DNA of 64,000 nt from Pratylenchus scribneri (taxonomy: Eukaryota > Nematoda > Chromadorea > Rhabditida > Pratylenchidae). Numbering within the stretch: the stretch's first letter is position 1; every line of letters begins with the position of its first letter. Below, in pieces: positions 17,201 to 29,325 of the stretch. Below the pieces are notes generated by a model. The model saw only the letters and a list, made by a program, of their open reading frames with translations. It was not told where the DNA came from and searched no databases. Both the position numbers and the translations under genes were made by a program. The stretch covers positions 186,001 to 250,000 of the forward strand of contig JAQSEB010000120.1 of assembly GCA_030063045.1 (NCBI GenBank), in the 5' to 3' direction.

Positions 17201-18933
17201 TATACCATTTTATGATGGAAAGGGGAGAATTCTCGCCTTTTATATGGACAATTTGACCTATTTTCAGCCCAAATTCTCGTTCTCACATTAATCAAAATTT
17301 TATTTTCGTCTGCCAGTGCCCATCCACCAGCTTTTCCTTTCTGTTCTCCTCTTAGTGTGCATCCCTCCCCTTCTCTTCTTTTCTTTGCTGTTGCCCCTCT
17401 ATTTTTGCATTGATGACAGCTAAAAAATCGCCTTTGGCGGTGCTGACCTTCATCACCTTATTCATTCCTCCATCGGGGCGATTTCCCTTCCTTTCATTTC
17501 CCTGCCTCTCATCTAATTCCTCTTGTACCGACCAGCTTATGCGCGAGAAGGGAAATACATGCGCAATTAGTGCCGCAGACATGCGCTAGGGGGTGGGGGG
17601 GGGGGGGGGGGGGGAGGGGAAATTGCGGAATTATGCTGGGAGTGGGGTCAGCAGTTGCATTGATTTTAAGAAAATTGCGCGAAGAAAGGCTAAAAATAAC
17701 ATTCAAGTTGCTTTTATTCAATCATCATAACCTCTTTATTTCAATTTTTAAAAATGATATTAATATAATTATAGATAGCGCTTTCCCCTATCATAATCAT
17801 TTAAATAATTCTAAACGGTTTAATTTATTTTGAGTTATTAAGCATAATTGGACTAACGCCCTAATATGAAAATTTCCCTATTTCTTTCCAAATTTTTCCC
17901 GCTCCTGCCCGTTTTTTTTTGATTTTTGGAATCAGGCTTTTCCTTTCTAGCTTATTCATGATCATTTTATCTTCCACTTTGTTCCAGGCTGTTAGATTAA
18001 AAATTTCCGAATAACACCAAATAATAATAAATTCCTATTAATCTTGATTTTTCCAAAAGTTCCCTTAATTTCACTCTCAATAAATTCATATACCTAATAA
18101 AATCGCTGATTCATCTATCCATTTTCCATCCAAGAAATTATCATTTTATTCAACTTTTTTCTTTCCTTAATTCATTCATTCCTCCCGCTATTATGGCTTT
18201 TATATTGAAAACTAGAAATTGCGCTTAGTTTTTGGCACAATTTTTAATAATTTTCTTCAAGCCCACTTTTGGCGCATTGATTTGTAAACTTTTGACTAAA
18301 GAGGAAACCATTTCACATAGCCTCCATTTTATCCTTCCTCCAGGCTATCTCTTTCTCTAAAATAAATTCGGGCATTGTTTTTATGCTTTTTAAGGCTTAA
18401 TCTCTTAATTGCTAAACTTAATTAAAAGCTACTATTCACTTGATAAATTTATTTGGTGGGCAAATTTCGCATTAAAATACTTCAAGCGAAAAAGATTATT
18501 TAATTAAATAGCATAAAACTTTTAGTAATAAGCTTGATTAATGCATAAAGTTCTGTTTGCATTCTGAAATATAAAATACATAATTAAAAAGACGATGGAA
18601 CTTGACAAGTCTCAGAATTCATTTACCAATCTTTAATTAAATAGTTAAGAAATTATTTACAATTCAATACAATTTTTTATTAAAAAATAATATTTATTTA
18701 AATTTTATTTATTTATTAGTGGTCGAATGGAATGAATGAGTGGATATCTTGTTCCAAAATTTAAAAATTGCTTTTCCAATGACCCAATTTTGCATCTCTT
18801 TTAATAATTTTCCTGAATTTGATTGGATTATCTGAATATTCTTTAGGGAAAATTTAGGAGAAAAATGGGCAAAATAATTTACAAGGGAGCTTATATAGGT
18901 CCCAAAAATACACATATTAATTAATTCTATTTT
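14255..18933. other. Polinton non-coding right half; where DNA polymerase B would be expected
   Basis: About 4.7 kb of AT-rich sequence with no ORF of convincing length. The minus strand has short open runs with coding-like composition, separated by stops, at 14342-14482, 14964-15080 and 15429-15590; these may be relics of a minus-strand gene. Degenerate repeats of period about 72 bp occupy 15200-16450. 17100-17650 is less AT-rich, with a long G tract at about 17595-17615. Around 16935-16990 and 18285-18340 there are two diverged copies of one sequence. No polymerase motif can be read. Confidence 0.6.
15205..16450. repeat. Degenerate repeats with AAATTTAGCA-ATGACC-AGAAAAA core
   Basis: The clearest adjacent pair starts at about 15230 (GACCAAGAAAAATAACAATT) and 15302 (GACCCAGAAAAATAACAATT), 72 bp apart. 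More decayed copies of the TTTAGCATATGACCTAGAAAAAC type occur near 16115, 16180, 16315 and 16375. They look like an old, eroded tandem array. Confidence 0.55.
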
Positions 18934-19460
18934 GGGAATGAAACAGGGTTAGTCAAAAATTTGCGCAGAAACAAGAATTTTAATCAAATTTCCCTATTCT
19001 ATTTTTCGGGAATGGGACAGGATTAGTCATGCATTTGCGCAGAAACAAAAGTTTTAATCAAATTTCCCTATTCCATTTTTGGGAATGGGACAGGATTAGT
19101 CATGAATTTGCGCAGAAACAAGTGTTTTAATCAAATTTCCCTATTCTATTTTTCGGGAATGGGACAGGATTTGTCATGAATTTGCGCAGAAACAAGAATT
19201 TTAATCAAATTTCCCTATTCTATTTTTCGGGAATGGGACAGGATTAGTCATGAATTTGCGCAGAAACAAAAGTTTTAATCAAATTTCCCTATTCCATTTT
19301 TTGGGATGGGACAGGATTAGTCATGAATTTGCACAGAAACAAAAGTTTTAATCAAATTTCCCTATTCCATTTTTTGGGAATGGGACAGGATTAGTCATGA
19401 ATTTGCGCAGAAACAAAAGTTTTAATCAAATTTACATATTCTATTTTTCGGGGGTGGGAA
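18934..19460. repeat. Sub-terminal tandem array, seven 74-bp units
   Basis: The GGG that opens each unit lies at 18934, 19008, 19081, 19155, 19229, 19303 and 19376, with a partial eighth from 19450. The unit reads GGGAATGGGACAGGATTAGT..., then AATTTGCGCAGAAACAA, TTTTAATCAAATTTCCC and TATTCTATTTTT. Copies are more than 90% alike except the first, so the array is young. It abuts the G tract of the right terminal repeat and has no counterpart on the left. Confidence 0.9.
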
Positions 19461-19467
19461 TAGCGCA

Positions 19468-19837
19468 GGGGGGGGGGGGGGCAAGAATAACTTTAGGTTT
19501 TCTAAAGATTTGAGACTTTTCTTAAAAAATCCGGGGAGTTGTAGAAAAAGTAGCCAAAATCTTTGGGTTTGCTAATGGTCAGTTTGAGGCTTTTTGATCA
19601 AACATTTTCTGGAGAAGAATCAAAAGCTTTCGACTTTTCAAAAATTTTCTGAGGAATTTTGACCAATCCTGCTCAGAAAAATAGTCAATAACTTTGGCCT
19701 TTTCATAAATTGTCAAAGTTTTTTTGGTCAATCATGGACCGGTGAGTAGTCAAAACCTTTGGGCTTTTCAAAAATGATCTGAGTCATTTTGGTTATGGTC
19801 AAAATGGGGGGTGAGCCAGAACTTCGTTTATACTACT
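19468..19837. repeat. Polinton right terminal inverted repeat (370 bp)
   Basis: Inverted copy of 4609-4978. The inner edge is a run of 14 G, and the outer end reads CTTCGTTTATACTACT. Confidence 0.95.
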
Positions 19838-19843
19838 CAAATC
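19838..19843. repeat. Target-site duplication, right copy
   Basis: CAAATC immediately after the element, identical to the left copy. Confidence 0.95.
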
Positions 19844-20723
19844 GCCACTGCAGTAATTTTTAAAAAACAACTATAAATACACTTTCTTTTTTTTCTAAAC
19901 TTTCTTGGAAACTTAACAAGCGCTCGGTCGCCGCTTCGCGGCTCCCGAGCGCTTGTTAAATTTTTTTTTGATGGGCATTGGATTCCAAAAAATAGAATAA
20001 AACTGACAAAATTAAATAAGATGTTTAGAAATTTAGCCTGCCAAAAATATTTCTATGTTTTGATTCCGAATAATTCGAAAACGTAATCATCAATTTCATA
20101 CTATCAATATTCTTTAATTATTCTCTCATTTATCATCCCACTTGACTCATACGCTCACTCCACCAATTTTATCATTATATTCATTTAATTCTTCCAAGAA
20201 ATTTGCCAGTTACTATCCTGACTGCTGATTATTCTCTATATTTCAACAATCTAGGAAATTTTCTATTCTTTCTCCACACTTTCCAGGCATTTTATCATTT
20301 TTCTCGATAAATACCTTTTTTTTTGAAATTCTTCCAATCATTCTCGGACAATGCGCATCATTTTCCACTTCATTTAATATTTTAAGAAATTCGGAAATGC
20401 CCATTCTCATCTACAAATTAGAAGCTTTTATCTAATTCCAATTTAATACAGAGAAAGCATACATTTTTAAAATCGAATTCAATAAAATTGTTAAATTTTG
20501 AAGACATTTTTGAGCTTATCAATGGTAATTGGATATATTAATTCTCCAACCATTTATTCAAATATTTCCCTGCCTTCCCTAATTGGGAATAAAAATATTC
20601 ATAAATAATGAAATAAAGAATTCGAAATTTGACATAACATGTTTATCAATTATCATTTCTTTAAAAATAATCAAAATTTAATGCAAAACATCAGATTTAT
20701 ATTTATCCATGATTTCACACTCC
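19844..20723. other. Host intergenic DNA
   Basis: AT-rich, with no ORF that can be supported. The only structured feature is the GC-rich hairpin at 19913-19959. Confidence 0.5.
19913..19959. repeat. GC-rich perfect hairpin
   Basis: The 15-nt arm TTAACAAGCGCTCGG (19913-19927) pairs perfectly with 19945-19959. The loop contains a second 5-bp stem, GCCGC-TTC-GCGGC. A run of T follows. It is strikingly GC-rich for the surroundings and looks like a foldback MITE core or other dispersed palindrome. Confidence 0.7.
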
Positions 20724-21367
20724 TCAAAGTCGCCATTCTTTGGGCCACTCAAGCTTCCAATGTTTCTCTTTGCAACGCTTGCAAAGAATTCGTCCATCAA
20801 GAAGGCCCTCAGCATCACATTTCTCGCAGTCCAAAGTAAAGCAGAAATAGCCTTCTTCATACAATTCTGGGTGGTGTGCCTTGAGGCGTTCAGCGCGAGC
20901 AGCAACAGTATTCATTGCAAGCAAATATGTTGGAGGAGGCATTTCGTTCAATTTCTCACGTTGTTTTTGACATTTCTGCGCATCTTTAATTTTAATCATT
21001 TATTAAAATACAATATTTTAAAACGACTTATTTTAATTCATCTATATTTACAATTTTCGACATTTACCAAATTATAATTTGTTCTAGTTATCAAATTAAA
21101 AATTTTTGAAAAGACTTTCAAAATAGTCTACGATTTTTGAACCTTTTCCAAAATTAAAATATGATTTTTTTTAGAAAAATCAGGAGAAATATGAATATTT
21201 TGAATTCAAAAATATATAATCAAAAATCCATCTTTTTGGTTTTATTTTTTTCGGAAAAATTGTAACAAAAAATTTAAAAGCCTACTCTTTTCTCGGTATC
21301 CAGCTTCGTTCGTTTCCATTTGTTTTAGACGATAGTTTTTGGCTCTCTCGGCGTCCGATTTAGGCAT
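20724..21367 (-). CDS. Small CxxC zinc-binding protein, two exons, function unknown
   Basis: Exon 1 starts at ATG 21367 and encodes MPKSDAERAKNYRLKQMETN..., then splices (GT near 21285, AG near 20983) to an exon ending at 20724. The C-terminal part has CEKCDAEGLLDGRILCKRCKEKH, a CxxC...CxxC zinc-ribbon-like pair. The KSDAER-x-x-x-YR N-terminus resembles a short basic motif found at the start of many proteins from mobile-element-associated genes in animals. Total length is about 113 aa. I do not recognise a function. The exon pairing is inferred from frame and sites only. Confidence 0.5.
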
Positions 21368-22750
21368 TATTATGTCAAAATTATTAGAGGCAAAATAATA
21401 AAAAAAATCTAAAAAGTGAAAAATCAAGTGGGTTTGCAGTTGGATATTTAATCCGATAATATATGATTTTGGTTTAAGAGAATTAGTGGAAAAATAAAAC
21501 TGCTTATATAGGGCAGGAAAAATCGAAGTTCTTTGTTATTAAAATGGAACAATCAAAATGAAATAAATTTAGAATCTTTATTGCTAGAATTAAACTACCT
21601 ACCACTCTTTGTTCATACTGGATTTGAATAGATAAATAACAGCCAGATGTGCGATTCCTTTGTTATTTTTCTAGTTTCTACATAAAAAATGTAAAATCCC
21701 ATCTATTTTTAAAAGTTGTGTAATTCATATATGAATCATCGACTGCTTTAAACGAAATCAGAAGAATATTTTTAATCGAAAAATTTCATAACTTTAATTA
21801 TTTAAAGCAAGCGCCCGATTGTAAGTTTAAAAAAAAACAATTTTAATTTTATATTAGTTATTGCATCATTCTTTCTAAAATCTAAGCTTCTTCGTTATAC
21901 CTTCCATTATTTTGTTATTCATCGCTGTCAAAAATATATTCTTAATTCATTTCAACATTTGGCTTGCCTTTTTATTGATTACAAATATTTTTCAATGATC
22001 TCTAGCATTTAATAATGATTTATGGCTTTTCATATCAATAGTAGCTCACTCAATTCAAAATATACAAATAATATTGATTTACATCCATTATCTGCATATA
22101 ACATGCATCATCATCATAATTCATCAGCAGATACTTAATCACCAGATTTGAAAAAATTTTTTCGAGATTCTTATTTTTTTAAAGATGATAAAATATTATT
22201 TAGGCTTGACCAATTTTGAGGATAAGATGAGATAATTTTGTAGGTAAAATTGTGACAGCTAATACGTAAGTATAAGTACCCATCATTTTACTTAAGAAAA
22301 CAGATACGCTTCGTTTATTGCTTCATATTTCTAAATTTATTTAAAAATTTCAAACATATATCCTCGTCCACATCATTTTTCAATAATTTTCAATCTATAA
22401 CATTAAAAAATCAAAAAAATTATAATTTAATGTATTGAAATATTTTTAAAATTGTTTATTTCCAATCTAAAAATATTTCTTTTCCTTTATTTCTTTATTC
22501 ATTATGCCTAAAAATTATTTTTTTTTATCTTTTAAATATATCATTTAATTTTGGATATTTTCGAACAAAATAGTTAAAAATACAAAACGCCAAACAAATT
22601 ATTTTTGATTTCGTGACGGTCAGAACTGGTTTAGTATATTTGGATTGATGATTGATGATGAAGAATGAAAATTAATGATTGATTATATTTAAAGTGCGTT
22701 GGAATTATAGGATCATCCTCATCGATTTACAATTTAGTATTCATAAAAAT
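21368..22750. other. AT-rich intergenic region
   Basis: 1.4 kb, about 75% A+T, with no ORF over 60 codons that looks coding. It lies between two divergently oriented genes and so contains both promoters. No distinctive elements are recognised. Confidence 0.5.
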
Positions 22751-24674
22751 ATGGAAAATCTGCCAATCGATATTCACAGCAATAAATTACTCGGTTTGTC
22801 CTTTAATGTTAAAATTAAACAAATTTTTAATTATTTTAGAATGGCTCATTTCTCGTCGACATTGCCCCAAAAATTGGCAACTTTCAATTGATGATATTCG
22901 ACCGAAAATAAGTCATGCTCTCCGAGACATGCCCGAAAATGAACAAATATTAGCCATTCTTAGCGGTGGCCAATGTAAATTAATATTCGAAATATGCTAA
23001 CCTTCATTTTTAACCATTCACAGACATCAATTATTACCATTGCAAAAAAATAATGGACATTTTGCATGAAACTGAAAAGGACACTAAAAATATGTTCGGC
23101 TTCTATTCTTCTCAACGAATCAAAGATTGGAAGGTTTTGCGTTTATTATTTAAAGCGTGAAGTTTAATTTTAGGAAATAATTTCAATGTATGAACGTGAA
23201 AATGTTTACTTGGCTGAGGCTGCCAATTTCCTTCAGAGATTTGTCCAATATGAAGTACCAGCTCAGCGAAAGCAAATCACCAAAATAGAAAACACTTTAA
23301 AGGTTAGTTGAGACCGGGGAAAATTAATTTAATAGATTATACATTATATTATGACCATATACATATTTAAAGGAATCCGAGCGAAAAGAACAAGATTATG
23401 TGAAACAGGCGGCCGAAAGTCGGCGTTTATTTGAACGAGAATTGGCCAAATTGGGAATTGATTGTGTTAATCAATCAACAATGAATTTAAACCTGGAATT
23501 GGCCTCCGTTGTTGATGCACAATTGGCACCGGAATTAAAATGTTTAGAGGAATTGCAACAGGCAATGGCATATTTTGATCATTTTTCCAAATTTAATGGG
23601 TTCAATTTTAATAATTTGAAATTATTTAATTTTTTTTAATTTTAAGTCAACAATCTGATGATATGTTTCCTCTTTTGAGACTATTATTGGCCAATCCTCT
23701 TCGACCTCCAAATGAATTGACCGTATTTGAATGGAAACATGGGAAAAAACCAGAAACAATTTTGCGACAACCAAATTTGCATTTAGCATTGGCTGAAGCC
23801 ATAAATCCAAAGGTAAAATAAATTTACAAAATGAAATTACAAAATTTATTGAATTTAAGAAAGATGATGAAATTGATTTTGGAGAAGAAGAAGAAGCGGA
23901 CATTGATTTTTGCACAAATGGAAATGATAATGGAATTCAAATTATTTCAATGGAAGAGGGCGATCAGCCACCAATTAATAGTAAAATTATTACATAAAAA
24001 TTGAATAGAAAAATATTTCAGTGTCCGCAGAATCGCCGGAAATCGCCCGTGATGAAGAAGCTTTCCACATTTTGGAACATCCAATGACAATTGGATTAAT
24101 TTTGGACGAATTGGAACAATTGATTGGTTTTTTTGATTTTCGTATTCGAGATGAACAATCGGACGGAGGGACAGCCGGCTTTTATTTGTCGCGAATTGAA
24201 CAGCAAAGACCAAAAGAAATGGAAGGAATTGGAATTGAACAGATGAAAAATTGGATTGGGAAATTGAGAAAAGCAGTTGAAGAATTGGCCAATCCAAATT
24301 TACTTCAATTGCTTCGAATTCGAACTTCACCAAAGTATAAATTATGATTTTGGATGAAAATGTTGATTTTATAGATTTCGTGACCAAATAATTGGCCAAT
24401 TGGAACATAAAAGAAGACTCCAATTCAAATATGAACAAATGGAAAAATTGTCAAAAGAAAAGCAAAAACAATGTTTGGAGGAAATTCAAAAAAGCCAACA
24501 AATTCTCGATCAAATTATAAAAGAGGCCCAAACATTGCAAGAAAATGTGAGAAATTTAAAACCAAAAAATAATGCACTCATTTTTTAAAGATTGAATCGG
24601 ACATCTCTCAACGATATAATGGCCGAGAAGTTTATATAATGGGCGAAATAAATGTGGTGCTTTATGGAAGTTGA
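22751..24674 (+). CDS. CDK5RAP3: CDK5RAP3 (C53/LZAP) homologue, ten exons
   Basis: Substrate-adaptor subunit of the ribosome UFMylation ligase at the ER, also linked to ER-phagy. Exons read by eye: 22751-22793, 22840-22974, 23024-23133, 23174-23302, 23373-23599, 23647-23812, 23860-23980, 24022-24334, 24375-24546 and 24591-24674. All splice in frame. Matches to the family are the N-terminus LPIDIHSNKLL then WLISRRHC, the YYHC...FGFYSSQRIKDWKEII block, and the C-terminus IESDISQRYNGR. The middle acidic linker (exon 7) has EIDFGEE and DIDFC, which resemble the IDWG-type UFM1/ATG8-binding motifs, here with Phe for Trp. The C-terminal half is a long coiled coil. TTTAG lies 17 nt before the ATG. 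Confidence 0.92.
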
Positions 24675-24844
24675 TCTGTGATTAAATTTACGAATTTTAA
24701 AACTTTTTTATATTGTTCATTTGGGAATAAAATTAAAACTTTAATCCATCTTTTGCAAGCATTTTAAGCTTTATCCAAAAATATTAATAAAAAAATTGGG
24801 TAAATTCTCATTTTGACTAGGAGGTAAACCATTCATCAAAAAGA

Positions 24845-26401
24845 TTATTTTTGAACGCTGACATCTTCATCTTGGGGAGGAGGTGGTTGTTCGCCACCGC
24901 CTTCATTTGAAGGTGTGCATCCTGGATTGGCACACGGTTTACCACAAACTGCGCCCATTAATTGAGCAGTGCAGGTAATGTCGTTCCAACGATTAATCCA
25001 AATGTTGGGTGGCGAGGCTGGATAGACCTGTGAAAATAAATTATTACCGAATAGAATTCCAATATTTAATCATTGAATATATGGATTGGATTTAAATATA
25101 TTTAATGAAATAATTTGGATGTGATGGATTTGATTCCCAATAAATCGAAGACCATTGATGAGCTATCTTATAAGGCTATAAGCATTTTAAAAAATTAGGT
25201 AAGAACAGACTCAATTGTTTCCCTCGAGAAAAGATTGGAAGTGAACAATGCCTCTTTATCTTTAGAGAATGCGTTGAATCTTAATTCTCCTTCCTCATTC
25301 ATTGGTTAAAAGGAAGAGAGAAGGTACGGTAGCAGAGCACTCACTTGTCAAAGCCGTCTGCTGCTGTTGAAATGCCTTGAGGGCTTGCTACTTGGACTAT
25401 TTTCATTTATTTGGTTGATGGATGGTCCCATTTTCTTCCCTTTTTCAACGAATTTTAAATACCGGGGGGCATACTTATGTATACTGTTTTTATTTAGACA
25501 TGTGAATGTGTGATTTTGACATTATGTACAAATTTGTGAACTAATTCCACTAATTAATTGATTTACCTGATTAGGATCCCCGTTGTAAAGGGCATAGGTG
25601 TGGACGCAAAGTTCAGGCACACCAGCTTAAATTTTTTGGAAAATTAAATATCATTCATGTAAAATAAATGGATTTATTATATTATATTTGGCCCAGTTTA
25701 AGAATATTTTCAACATTTCTTGAATTTTACAAATTTTTACAAGGTTGGCCGGGTGCCCAGGGGAAGACAGGATTGGGTTCTTTTGGATCACCGGGCCTAG
25801 GGTTTGGCTTCAATGGACAGGCATATTCGGGCACTGAAGTTGTCCCATCACTCCATTCACATTTATATGTACCACTGCCATCTCCCGCTGGCTTTCGTTG
25901 CATTCCTATTTTGTTGAATAATAATGAATTGATTCTGAATTCAAATTTACCAATCCAAAAAGCTCGCAAAATTGGCCATTTCAATTGATAGGCCATATCG
26001 TAGCTGGGTCGAGTCAAGGCTCCGATAAATTCATGAGTCCCATTGTCATGAATTGAAGCCAAATTGCCACCCATTTTTTGGCAAATTGCTTGTCCATTAG
26101 GCTGATCCATCGGGGCAGTAATCACCTATGAAAATTCCCAATTAAAATTTATTTCAACGATTCATAAAGAATTTCATTGGTTTCTTTCAAAAAATTTAGT
26201 CAATTTACAAAAGCATTTTGGAATGAATTCCCCTTTATTTTCAATACCAACTTGAAAACAATGATTGCTTGGTTTGTAAATGCTCCATCCAATGTCACTT
26301 CCTGGTTTACCATCGCCGCAAATTTGGCCAGGAATTGGCGACCAAAAGAAGGCCGTGTATAAAAAAAACAATGTAATAATGGAAAAGGGGATTGAGAGCA
26401 T
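24845..26401 (-). CDS. Secreted C-type lectin domain protein
   Basis: Probably a secreted carbohydrate-binding or immune-type lectin. The first exon, from ATG 26401, encodes a clear signal peptide (MLSIPFSIITLFFLYTAFFW) followed by an IPGQICGDGKPG segment and SNHCFQV. The next exons give the lectin fold: CQKMGGNLASIHDNGTHEFI, then FWIG (donor straight after, near 25965), KCEWSDGT, a Pro-rich WAPGQP loop, and WNDITC...GAVCGKPC. The C-terminus is a Cys/Pro/acidic tail (PPPPQDEDVSVQK) ending at 24845. The canonical EPN or QPD sugar-specificity triplet is not clear. Its neighbour CDK5RAP3 ends 170 bp away in convergent orientation. Nematodes have many such genes, so no orthologue is named. Confidence 0.82.
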
Positions 26402-26766
26402 TTTTGGAGGGATTTTTTATGGAAATTTCGAGATAAATTCGTCAATGATTTTTGTGTTCTTTTATTTTTGAAACTTTGAAGACAAAAATTGAAGAAATGT
26501 AGCGAACGCGGAAATTGTGGAAATGCCAAAAAATGCGATGACTAATGATTAATGAATGCATTAATGGTATGGGAGAAAGCATTTTCAAGAAAGTTTGGCC
26601 ATTTTCTATGAATCATTTTCAAAATTTTTAAAATAAAATTTTTACATTCAAATGTGCTTTTATTTAAATCTTTTTTCTAGCCAAATTATTCAAATTAATT
26701 TGCATTCCTCAGCATCGTTCATTATTCGAATTGAATTTTCCTTCAACCAATACTTTGTTGGATTAT

Positions 26767-27201
26767 TCATTGACAGTATGATAGAAATTCATTGAAGTCC
26801 AATGTGCCATTATCTGAACAAAAATTAATTAATTGGCGGTACACCTTTTTGGATGCTTTAAATTCTTTGTTTTCTTTCCTCCATTTTTGGCATAGATCTG
26901 ATTCCATTCATATTAAAAAGACTTACGGTCGGCATCAAATTGGCTGATGAATGCCTGTAGCTCGGATTCACTTAAATGCGGCAATCCATCCCCCCGCATC
27001 ACCGCCATCCATTCCTTCACCGAAATCTTCCCATCTTTGTTTCTGTCAAATTCGGCGAATTGTTTCTTTAGGGCTGAATCCAATGAAAAGAATACATTAA
27101 ATGAATGCCTTCAGGGTTTTTTTAAACAAACCAGCTCGATTTTCCTCCGACAAACTTTTCAACCATTCTTGATTTTTCTTCTCCAAATCTTTTTGTGCCA
27201 T
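26767..27201 (-). CDS. Small EF-hand calcium-binding protein
   Basis: A three-exon gene of about 100 aa. The N-terminal helix is MAQKDLEKKNQEWLKSL. The first loop is DRNKDGKISVKE (ligands 1, 3, 5, 7, 9 and 12 all suitable), followed by a linker helix. The second loop, DADHNGTLDFNE, is split by an intron: GT near 26928, AG near 26818. It ends SYCQ. It looks like a calmodulin-like single-pair protein, without signal peptide or membrane anchor. The exact family is not recognised. Confidence 0.78.
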
Positions 27202-27715
27202 TTTTTTTAATTTAATAAATTATTAATTAGCTTAAATTCAAAACAAAGCGATAAATTTATAACTGAAATAATAAAGGAACATTGATCTGAGTGATAAATT
27301 CTGGCGAACATTATTGAAAAAGAAACACATCTTATGAAATGAGAGGATGACAGGTGTTCAACAAAAATGCCCTCACTTAGTTGAGTTAAATTATAAAAAG
27401 CAGTTGGCTTCAAATCTTCGGCCAAAGGCAATTGAACCGAAAATATTTTTCAATTGATTTTTTTGGAAATATCGATAAAATAAAAAGATTAAAATTTATC
27501 CATTTTAAAGAAAGTAAAATTTTTACAAAGACTGAGCAAATTTGATAGGTGTTTTTGTTGAATTCAGTAATTTAATTGAAAAAATAATTTTTAATGGCAA
27601 AGAAGGATTTTATGATAAAGAAGTATATTTATTGTGAAAATTGGATAAATGAATGATTTAAAAATGAAAATATTCCTTCGATTTCAAATTTCCCATTCCC
27701 TCTCCATTTTCTTCT
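27202..27715. other. Intergenic spacer
   Basis: About 510 bp between the EF-hand gene and the end of the cathepsin gene, AT-rich. One 74-codon run on the minus strand is not supported as coding. Confidence 0.4.

Positions 27716-29325
<1,610 letters not shown>

Larger units (their letters stand above)
4609..19837. mobile_element. Polinton/Maverick virus-like DNA transposon, apparently lacking DNA polymerase B
   Basis: The element starts AGTAGTATAAACGAAG and ends with the reverse complement. It has 370-bp inverted terminal repeats and is flanked by a perfect 6-bp duplication CAAATC (4603-4608, 19838-19843), the standard signature of Polintons. It encodes packaging ATPase, rve-type integrase, penton-like and double-jelly-roll capsid proteins and an adenain-like protease. 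All are intronless and intact. Left to right the genes occupy 5257-14254; the right 5.2 kb is non-coding. A protein-primed family B polymerase, normally over 1000 aa, is not present on either strand. No fusogen or envelope-like ORF with signal peptide and transmembrane anchor is seen. Confidence 0.95.

Noticed and set aside
17352..17833. ORFs on both strands around 17352-17833 in the Polinton's non-coding half
   Set aside because: They run through a G homopolymer, giving poly-Gly or poly-Pro, with no domain; both strands are open at once, which points to composition rather than coding.
18934..19460. CRISPR-like array
   Set aside because: The units are contiguous 74-bp direct repeats without spacers, in a eukaryotic element; this is a tandem satellite.
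4609..19837. Bacterial contamination or prophage because of dense intronless ORFs
   Set aside because: Polinton terminal repeats, host-type target duplication, chromodomain integrase, TATA boxes and AT-rich flanks with intron-bearing nematode genes on both sides show an integrated eukaryotic element.
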